NCBI GenBank assembly: GCA_964501785.1
Contig: CAZCUD010000006.1
Location: forward strand, 173,894-237,893
Reading direction: 5' to 3'
Source of the DNA: DATBSK01 sp964501785
GTDB taxonomy: Bacteria; Actinomycetota; Acidimicrobiia; IMCC26256; PALSA-555
DNA length: 64,000 nucleotides
Below, one piece after another: positions 58,172 to 64,000 of the stretch (the stretch's first letter is position 1; every line of letters starts with the position of its first letter). Made by a program: the position numbers and the translations under genes. The notes beneath the pieces were generated by a model that saw only the letters and a program-made list of their open reading frames with translations, searched no databases and was not told where the DNA came from.

Positions 58172-59113
58172 CTAGAGGTGGGTGCGCGCCGCGTCGAACG
58201 CGGCGGCCTGGGCGTGCTTCGCGCCCTCGAGCGCCGCGTCCATGTTGAAGAAGCCGTGGAACATCCCCTCGGCTCGGTACAGCACCACCGGCACGCCCGC
58301 CTCCTCGAGGAGCCGCGCGTAGTGCTCGGCCTCGTCGCGCAGCGGATCCATCTCTGCGGTCACGATGCAGGCGGGCGGCAGCCCCTCGAGCGATTCGGCG
58401 AGGTGCGGCGACACGTCCGGATGCGAGCCGGCGTCGTCGTCGGGGAGGTACTGCGCGCGGTACCACTCCATCTGCGTCGTGGTGAGGAAGTAGCCCGTCG
58501 CGTTGTCGGTCTTCGACGCGTGGTCGTTGCGGGTCTCCGACGAGTCGATCACCGGGTAGATCAGCAGCTGGAACGCGAGCGGCGGACCCCCGCGGTCGCG
58601 GGCCCGCTGCGCGACGACCGCAGCGAGGTTGCCACCCGCGCTGTCGCCGGCCACGGCGAGGCGCGCGGGGTCGATCCCGAGCTCGGCCGCGTGGTCCGCG
58701 GTCCAGCCGAGCGCCGCCCAGGCGTCGTCGGCCGCGGCGGGGTACTTGTGCTCGGGGGCGAGCCGGTAGTCGACCGACACGACCACCGCGCCGAGCTCGT
58801 TCGCGAGCCGTCGGCAGCCGTTGTCGTGGGTGTCGAGCCCGCAGATGACCCATCCGCCGCCGTGGAAGTAGACGACGCCCGGCCACGGGCCGTCCCCGGC
58901 GTCGCGTGGGTGGTAGATGCGCACCGGGACGTCGCCCGCGGGGCCGGGGATGGCGCGGTCCTCGATCGACGCCATCTCCTCGGTCGGGTCGACCCGGGGC
59001 ATGGCGTCCGACTGGGCCCGCACCTCTGCGGCGTCGGTCTCGGGACCGGTGATCCGCGGGAACACCGCCTCGAGGATCTCGATGATGGGTTCGGCGGCAG
59101 GATCGAGCGGCAC
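58172..59113 (-). CDS. alpha/beta hydrolase (HSL-like esterase)
   Basis: A 313-residue paralogue of the 26082 esterase: VVYFHGGGWVICG (about 84), GDSAGGN nucleophile elbow (about 158), Asp in TAEMDPLRDEA (about 260) and His in EGMFHGFFNM (about 290). GTG 59113 is 8 nt after TAGTGT, which settles the start over an upstream GTG. First gene of a five-gene minus-strand operon that ends at 55063. Confidence 0.88.
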   Translation of the reverse strand: MPLDPAAEPIIEILEAVFPRITGPETDAAEVRAQSDAMPRVDPTEEMASIEDRAIPGPAGDVPVRIYHPRDAGDGPWPGVVYFHGGGWVICGLDTHDNGCRRLANELGAVVVSVDYRLAPEHKYPAAADDAWAALGWTADHAAELGIDPARLAVAGDSAGGNLAAVVAQRARDRGGPPLAFQLLIYPVIDSSETRNDHASKTDNATGYFLTTTQMEWYRAQYLPDDDAGSHPDVSPHLAESLEGLPPACIVTAEMDPLRDEAEHYARLLEEAGVPVVLYRAEGMFHGFFNMDAALEGAKHAQAAAFDAARTHL

Positions 59114-59121
59114 GGCGCAGC

Positions 59122-59167
59122 ACACTACCCACCCATCTGACGGACCGTCAGGGACGACGGATAGCCT
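59122..59167. promoter_or_regulatory. symmetric divergent promoter with CTGACG-N3-CGTCAG operator
   Basis: The operator CTGACG-GAC-CGTCAG (59137-59151) lies midway. TGACGG in its plus-strand arm is 18 nt from TAGCCT (59162-59167); the minus-strand TGACGG is 17 nt from TAGTGT (59127-59122). Each -10 is 8 nt from its GTG start (59176 and 59113). Confidence 0.65.
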
Positions 59168-59175
59168 CCGCCCCC

Positions 59176-60762
59176 GTGGCATCGGACCTCGACGGCCTGA
59201 CGATCCCGGGACTCGTGCGCCGAGCCGCCCGCGAGTGGAGCGACGCCGAGGCGCTCGTCGACCCGCACGACGGCGTGCGCCTCGACTTCGCCGAGGTCGA
59301 GCAGATGATGGTGGGGGCCACCCGCGCCGCGATGGCGGCGGGCATCGCGCCGGGCGACCGCGCCGCGATCTGGGCACCCAACGGCCACGAGTGGATCGCG
59401 GCGGCGCTCGGGATCCTCGGCGCCGGCGGTGTCGTCGTGCCCATCAACACGCGGTTCAAGGGGCCCGAGGCGGCCTTCGTCCTCGAGAAGTCGGGTGCGA
59501 GGCTCCTGTTCACCGTCACCGACTTCCTCGACACCGACTACGTCGCCATGTTGCGGGCATCGGGGGTCGACCTCCCGGCGCTCGAGCAGGTCGTCGTGCT
59601 CCAGCCCGACGCGCCCGACGGCGCGGTGGCGATGGCCGACTTCACGGCGCGCGGCGGCGACGTCGCGGAGGCCGACGCCCAGGCGCGCATCGACGCGGTG
59701 ACGCCCGACGACCTCTCCGACCTGATCTTCACGTCGGGCACGACCGGGCGCCCGAAGGGCGTGATGGTCACCCACGGCCAGTCGGTGCGGGTGTACGAGG
59801 CGTGGACCGACGTGATCGGTCTGCGAGCCGGCGACCGCTACCTCATCGTCAACCCGTTCTTCCACACGTTCGGGTACAAGGCCGGTTGGATGTCGTGCAT
59901 CCTGCGGGGCGCGACGATCGTGCCGTTCCGGGTCTTCGACGTCCCCGCGGTCCTCGACATGGTTGCGCGCGAGCAGATCTCGGTGCTCCCCGGTCCGCCG
60001 ACGCTGCTCCAGGGGATCCTCGACCACCCCGATCGCGACTCCTACGACCTGTCGTCGCTGCGCCTCACCGTGACCGGTGCTGCCGCGGTGCCCGTGCGCC
60101 TCATCGAGCGGCTGCGCGAGGAGATGACGTTCGAGACGATCATCACCGGCTACGGACTCACCGAGTCGACCGGCACGACCGCGATGTGCCGTCACGACGA
60201 CGACCCGGAGACGATCGCCAGCTGGTCGGGCCGGGCGATCCCCGACACCGAGCTCCGCATCGTCGACGACGAGGGTCGCGAGCTGCCGCGTGGCGAGCCC
60301 GGCGAGGTCGTGACGCGGGGCTACCACGTGATGCGCGGCTACTTCGACGACCCCGAGGCGACCTCGGCGACGATCGATCCCGAGGGGTGGCTGCACACCG
60401 GCGACATCGGGATCATGGACGAGCGCGGCTACATCAGGATCACCGACCGCAAGAAGGACATGTTCATCGTCGGCGGCTTCAACGCCTATCCCGCCGAGAT
60501 CGAGAACCTCCTGATGGGGCACGACGCGATCGGACAGGTCGCGGTGATCGGCGTCCCCGACGAGCGGATGGGCGAGGTGGGCATGGCCTTCGTCGTGCCG
60601 CGCCCCGGCGCGTCGATCGACGCCGACGAGCTGATCGCGTGGGCGCGCGAGCACATGGCCAACTACAAGGTGCCGCGCCGCGTCGAGATCGTCGACGAGC
60701 TCCCGCTGAACGCGAGCGGCAAGGTGCTCAAGTACGAGCTGCGCGACCGGGCTTCGTCGTGA
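59176..60762 (+). CDS. acyl-CoA synthetase, FadD3-like
   Basis: A 528-residue AMP-forming ligase. Motifs: LIFTSGTTGRPKGVMV (about 185-200), ISVLPGPPTLLQGILDHP (about 270), GYGLTESTGTTAMCR (about 325), LHTGDIGIMDERGYIRITDRKKD (about 405-428, in parts), FIVGGFNAYPAEIE and the C-terminal Lys in NASGKVLKYELR. The set closely resembles mycobacterial FadD3, which activates the CD-ring propionate left after steroid ring opening. Substrate equivalence is inferred. It begins with a leaderless GTG. Confidence 0.88.
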   Translation: MASDLDGLTIPGLVRRAAREWSDAEALVDPHDGVRLDFAEVEQMMVGATRAAMAAGIAPGDRAAIWAPNGHEWIAAALGILGAGGVVVPINTRFKGPEAAFVLEKSGARLLFTVTDFLDTDYVAMLRASGVDLPALEQVVVLQPDAPDGAVAMADFTARGGDVAEADAQARIDAVTPDDLSDLIFTSGTTGRPKGVMVTHGQSVRVYEAWTDVIGLRAGDRYLIVNPFFHTFGYKAGWMSCILRGATIVPFRVFDVPAVLDMVAREQISVLPGPPTLLQGILDHPDRDSYDLSSLRLTVTGAAAVPVRLIERLREEMTFETIITGYGLTESTGTTAMCRHDDDPETIASWSGRAIPDTELRIVDDEGRELPRGEPGEVVTRGYHVMRGYFDDPEATSATIDPEGWLHTGDIGIMDERGYIRITDRKKDMFIVGGFNAYPAEIENLLMGHDAIGQVAVIGVPDERMGEVGMAFVVPRPGASIDADELIAWAREHMANYKVPRRVEIVDELPLNASGKVLKYELRDRASS

Positions 60763-60799
60763 TGCGGGTGTGATCTCTTGATGCAGGCGTGCCGTCGTG

Positions 60800-62071
60800 T
60801 CAGGGGACGGTGATCTGGGTCGACGGGTCGGCGTCGCGGGGGATGCCCTCGGCGTCGTAGGCCCAGGGCTGGTACACGCCCTCGTTCGGCTCGTGGCGCC
60901 CGAAGCGCTCGAACCGTGACGACGCCCCCCGGTAGTGGATGCTCTGTCCCGCCTCGAGGAGATCGCGACAGGTGGCGAACGAGTCGCAATCGTCCTCGCC
61001 CTTCAGGTTGGACGCGAACGCGCGCGCCATGCGCCGCGGGTCGTCGGAGCCTGCCTTCACCGCGGCGAGCGCGGTGAGGATCGTGCAGTCGTACTGGTGG
61101 GCCGAGAAGACGGGCTCGACGCCGGCCCGGAAGAGCGTCTCGTGGAACGGGTTCGGCACCGCGGGCGCGACCGCGGGCGCCGCACCCGCGAGTCCCGCGA
61201 CGACGCCCGGGGTGATCGGATCCACGAGCTCGGCGAAGCCGGCCGAGCGCATCGCGTCGGTGCCGTAGGTGGGGAGCTGCTGCGGTCCCGCGCCGGCCGC
61301 CACGAGGGCCTGCACCACCGCCGCGCCGTCGTCGAGCTCGCCGAGCACCACGACGGCATCTGGTGACGGGGCGAGCGCGTCCGTCACGGCCGGCGCAGGG
61401 TCGGCGCCCTCGTCGTAGGTGACGACGGCCGGGACCCGCACGCCCGCGTCGCGCAGCGTGCGCACGAGGGTGCGGCGCCAGAGCGCGCCGTCGGGGTCGT
61501 CCCGGGCGAGCACGCTCACCCGCTCGTGCCCCGCGGCCGCGATCTGGGCGGCGATGGCCGGCCCCTGGAAGCGATCGGGCGCGGCGGTGCGGAAGTAACG
61601 GCCACCGGAGCGCCGCGGGCCGGCGGTGCTGAGCGCAGCGGCGCTGTTGGTGCCTGAGCACACGAGCGCCCGGTCGCGCACGTCGTCGAGGATCGCGAGG
61701 GCGGTGTCGGACGAAGCCGGCCCGATGATCGCGTCCACACCGCCGTCGAGCATCTGCGTCACCGTGGCCTCGGCGGTGGCGGGGTCGACGCCCTCGTCGC
61801 CGGGCACGAGCCCGACGGGAGCTCCGAGCACGCCTCCGGCAGCGTTGATCTCGTCCACCGCCAGCTGCACGGGCACTCGTAGGGAGTCGAGGACCCTCGC
61901 GAGCTCGCCCGTCTGGGGGGCGAGGTGGCCGAGCACGAGGGTGCCGTCGGGGGCGCCCGCTCGGCCGTCGGGTGCCGACGCCGAGACGGGCGTCGCCGTC
62001 GCGGTCGTGATCAGGCAGGCGCCGAGGCCGACGAGCGCGGCGGCCCGGCGCGTCCACCGGCTGCGCTCCAC
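60800..62071 (-). CDS. ABC transporter substrate-binding protein (third receptor)
   Basis: A 423-residue exported type I binding protein. The signal region (1-32) includes LGACLITT, a possible lipobox, then VLGHLAPQTGELARVLDSLR (about 46-65), VDEINAAGGVLGAPVGLVPGDEG (about 72-94, in parts) and IIGPASSDTALAILD. It is not adjacent to its permease and may serve the fused transporter at 47437 or another. GTG 62071 is 6 nt after TAGGGT. Confidence 0.85.
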   Translation of the reverse strand: MERSRWTRRAAALVGLGACLITTATATPVSASAPDGRAGAPDGTLVLGHLAPQTGELARVLDSLRVPVQLAVDEINAAGGVLGAPVGLVPGDEGVDPATAEATVTQMLDGGVDAIIGPASSDTALAILDDVRDRALVCSGTNSAAALSTAGPRRSGGRYFRTAAPDRFQGPAIAAQIAAAGHERVSVLARDDPDGALWRRTLVRTLRDAGVRVPAVVTYDEGADPAPAVTDALAPSPDAVVVLGELDDGAAVVQALVAAGAGPQQLPTYGTDAMRSAGFAELVDPITPGVVAGLAGAAPAVAPAVPNPFHETLFRAGVEPVFSAHQYDCTILTALAAVKAGSDDPRRMARAFASNLKGEDDCDSFATCRDLLEAGQSIHYRGASSRFERFGRHEPNEGVYQPWAYDAEGIPRDADPSTQITVP

Positions 62072-62077
62072 GCGACG

Positions 62078-62083
62078 ACCCTA
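62078..62083 (-). promoter_or_regulatory. leaderless -10 (TAGGGT)
   Basis: TAGGGT on the minus strand lies 6 nt before GTG 62071. Confidence 0.45.
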
Positions 62084-62098
62084 TGCGAGACTCGTCGC

Positions 62099-63844
62099 AT
62101 GCTTGACGTGCTGATCAGGGGCGCGAACGTCGTCGACGGCACCGGGGCGCCGGCCCGCCGGGTCGACGTGGGGGTGCGCGGCGGACGGATCGTGGCGGTC
62201 GGGGAGTCGGCCACCGGGGAAGGCGAGTCCGCGACGACGGAGATCGACGCCGACGGCCTCGTGCTGACGCCCGGGTTCGTCGACCCCCACACCCACTACG
62301 ACGCGCAGCTGTTCTGGGATCCGGCCGCGACGTCGTCGAGCCTGCACGGAGTCACCAGCATCATCGGTGGCAACTGCGGCTTCACCCTCGCACCGCTGAG
62401 CGACGACGACGGCGCCGACTACCTGCGCAAGATGATGCAGAAGGTCGAGGGCATGCCGCTCGCCGCGCTCGAGCAGGGCGTGCCGTGGAGCTGGCAGACC
62501 TTCCCGCAGTACCTCGACGCGCTCGAGGGCAACGTGGGCGTCAACGCCGCGTTCCTCGTCGGCCACTGCGCGCTCCGGCGCGCGGTGATGGGTCCCGCGG
62601 CGACGGGCCAGGAGGCGTCCGGCGACCAGGTCGACGCCATGGCCCGCCTGCTGCACGAGGCGATCGACGCGGGCGGGCTCGGGTTCTCCACGACCCTGTC
62701 GTTCACGCACTCCGACGGCGACGGCGAGCCGGTGCCGTCGCGCTGGGCGTCGCGCGACGAGGTGCTCGCGCTCTGCGCGGCCGTGCGCGACCACGAGGGC
62801 ACGACGCTCGAGTACGTCACCGACGGGTGCCTGCGCGGGTTCCGGCCCGACGAGGTCGAGCTGATGGGCGACATGACGCTCGCCGCGCGCCGGCCCCTCA
62901 ACTGGAACGTGCTCACCATCGACTCGAAGGAGCCGGAGCGCTACCGCGAGCAGCTCGCCGCGAACGAGGCTGCCGCGGCGCGCGGGGGGCGCTCGGTCGC
63001 GCTGACGATGCCGGTGCTCGTCGAGATGAACATGAGCTTCCTCAACTACTGCGCGCTCTTCATGCTGCCCGACTGGGCCGAGGTGCTGAACCTCCCGGTG
63101 CCCGAGCGCATGGCGAAGCTGCGCGACCCGGCGGTGCGCAAGCACCTGGCCGAGCGCGCGTCGTCGCCCGACGCCGGGGTCTTCGCTCGGCTGACGCACT
63201 GGGACCGCTACATGATCGGTGACACCTACTCGGCCGCCAACGAGGGCCTGAAGAACAAGAAGGTGAGCGACCTCGCGAAGGAGCGGGGGCAGGAGCCGTT
63301 CGACACGCTCCTCGACGTCGTGCTCGCCGACGACCTGCGGACGATCCTGTGGCCGCTGCCCTCCGACAGCGACCCCGCTTCGTGGGAGCTGCGCAAGGAG
63401 GCCTGGGCCCGCGACGACGTGATGCTCGGTGGCTCCGACGCCGGCGCGCACCTCGACCGCATGTGCGGTGCGCCCTACACCACGCGGTTCCTCGCCGACT
63501 GCCTGCGCGGCCGCAAGCTCGTGTCCCTCGAGCGCGCGGTGCAGATGCTCACCCAGGCCCCGGCCCGGCTGTTCGGCCTGCGCGACCGGGGCGTGATCGC
63601 CGAGGGCGCGCACGCCGACCTGGTGCTGCTCGACCCCGAGACGGTCGACATGGAGGACGTGAGCCTCGTCGACGACCTGCCAGGGGGCACGGCCCGCCTC
63701 TTCGCCGGGTCCACCGGCGTGAGCCGGGTCTTCGTGAACGGCCGCGAGATCGTGCGCGACGGGGCCGCCACCGGCGACCTCCCGGGCACCGTGCTCCGCT
63801 CCGGCCGCGACACCGAGACCGTCACCGTCCCCGCCGGCGCCTGA
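62099..63844 (+). CDS. D-aminoacylase / N-acyl-D-amino-acid deacylase family amidohydrolase
   Basis: A 581-residue amidohydrolase. Metal ligands: the HxH pair in VDPHTHYDAQLFWDP (about 66-80) and the catalytic Asp in GGSDAGAHLDRMCG (about 443-456). GGNCGFTLAPL (about 96) and the C-terminal HADLVLLDPETV (about 504) are typical of the D-aminoacylase branch. It diverges from the binding-protein gene across 27 bp. Natural substrates of this branch range from N-acyl-D-amino acids to dihydropyrimidine-like rings; none can be chosen here. Confidence 0.85.
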   Translation: MLDVLIRGANVVDGTGAPARRVDVGVRGGRIVAVGESATGEGESATTEIDADGLVLTPGFVDPHTHYDAQLFWDPAATSSSLHGVTSIIGGNCGFTLAPLSDDDGADYLRKMMQKVEGMPLAALEQGVPWSWQTFPQYLDALEGNVGVNAAFLVGHCALRRAVMGPAATGQEASGDQVDAMARLLHEAIDAGGLGFSTTLSFTHSDGDGEPVPSRWASRDEVLALCAAVRDHEGTTLEYVTDGCLRGFRPDEVELMGDMTLAARRPLNWNVLTIDSKEPERYREQLAANEAAAARGGRSVALTMPVLVEMNMSFLNYCALFMLPDWAEVLNLPVPERMAKLRDPAVRKHLAERASSPDAGVFARLTHWDRYMIGDTYSAANEGLKNKKVSDLAKERGQEPFDTLLDVVLADDLRTILWPLPSDSDPASWELRKEAWARDDVMLGGSDAGAHLDRMCGAPYTTRFLADCLRGRKLVSLERAVQMLTQAPARLFGLRDRGVIAEGAHADLVLLDPETVDMEDVSLVDDLPGGTARLFAGSTGVSRVFVNGREIVRDGAATGDLPGTVLRSGRDTETVTVPAGA

Positions 63845-63880
63845 CCTCCGCGCCGTCCTCACCGCAGGCTGACAGCAGCG

Positions 63881-63921
63881 TTGGAAGACCGAGCCACAAC
63901 CCGTGTGGCCGAGTCTTCCGA
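63881..63921. repeat. 41-bp palindromic intergenic repeat, copy C
   Basis: Opens TTGGAAGACCGAG and closes GAGTCTTCCGA. It lies downstream of the amidohydrolase and upstream of a promoter-like TAGGCT. Same length and structure as copies A and B. Confidence 0.7.
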
Positions 63922-63939
63922 CTCACCGGGTGCGCTCCG

Positions 63940-63945
63940 TAGGCT
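63940..63945 (+). promoter_or_regulatory. leaderless -10 (TAGGCT)
   Basis: TAGGCT ends 6 nt before GTG 63952, supporting a gene start at the window edge. Confidence 0.4.
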
Positions 63946-63951
63946 GCGAGG

Positions 63952-64000
63952 GTGGGCTCGAGCGGGATGCGACGAAGGGGGCGACGCCGCCTGGCGAAGC
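63952..64000 (+). CDS. 5' end of an unidentified gene (partial)
   Basis: GTG 63952 opens a frame that reads a very basic N-terminus, with five Arg in the first dozen codons, and runs off the window. The leaderless spacing (6 nt from TAGGCT) is the only support. No family can be named. Confidence 0.4.
   Translation, partial: MGSSGMRRRGRRRLAK

Overview
The window is GC-rich, densely packed DNA from an actinobacterium. F420-dependent luciferase-like oxidoreductases, many acyl-CoA ligases, SDRs and CaiB-type CoA transferases, Rieske oxygenases and GTG starts all point that way. An Acidimicrobiia-like lineage is my best guess, by inference from gene style only. Many transcription units appear leaderless: a TANNNT hexamer ends 6-8 nt before an ATG or GTG. 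There is no tRNA, rRNA, CRISPR array or insertion sequence that I can see.

Layout. 1-1.9 kb: small DUF6325 and SHOCT proteins, then an F420 oxidoreductase. 2-8.6 kb: a DUF3293 gene, a drug exporter, two acyl-CoA synthetases and a DUF222/HNH gene. 8.6-15.5 kb: a nine-gene plus-strand operon (SDRs, a permuted CoA transferase, a CYP125/124-like P450 and three carboxymuconolactone-decarboxylase-type proteins). 15.6-19.7 kb: a tight minus-strand operon of two tiny zinc-ribbon proteins, an enoyl-CoA hydratase, a ligase and an amine oxidase whose domains are circularly permuted. 19.8-25 kb: a hydratase, kinase-like protein, alpha-methylacyl-CoA racemase, thioesterase and thiolase. 25-31 kb: a glycine-rich secreted protein, hydrolases, another ligase and an F420 enzyme. 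31-37.4 kb: an acyl-CoA dehydrogenase diverging from a MetE-like/KshA-like Rieske/methyltransferase/TetR operon, then an Ltp2-like aldolase with its DUF35 partner. 38-44.4 kb: a Rieske/ADH/SDR operon ending in a Coq4-like protein. 44.5-51 kb: a branched-chain-type ABC importer with two binding proteins, a fused permease and a fused ATPase. 51-64 kb: an exporter, SDR, unknown protein, paired M24 peptidases, F420 enzyme, esterase, FadD3-like ligase, third binding protein and D-aminoacylase-type amidohydrolase.

The combined theme is uptake and CoA-dependent catabolism of sterol-like or other branched hydrophobic substrates: import, hydroxylation, CoA activation, beta-oxidation, racemisation, retro-aldol cleavage and ring attack. 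The substrate itself is inferred.

Three sets of inverted repeats tie the units together: CTGACG-N3-CGTCAG at four promoters, a KstR-like AAC-N2-GTT palindrome at four, and a TGGACA-N2-TGTCCA operator shared by divergent genes next to a TetR gene. In several cases one operator arm doubles as the -35 element. A 41-bp hairpin repeat occurs three times between genes.
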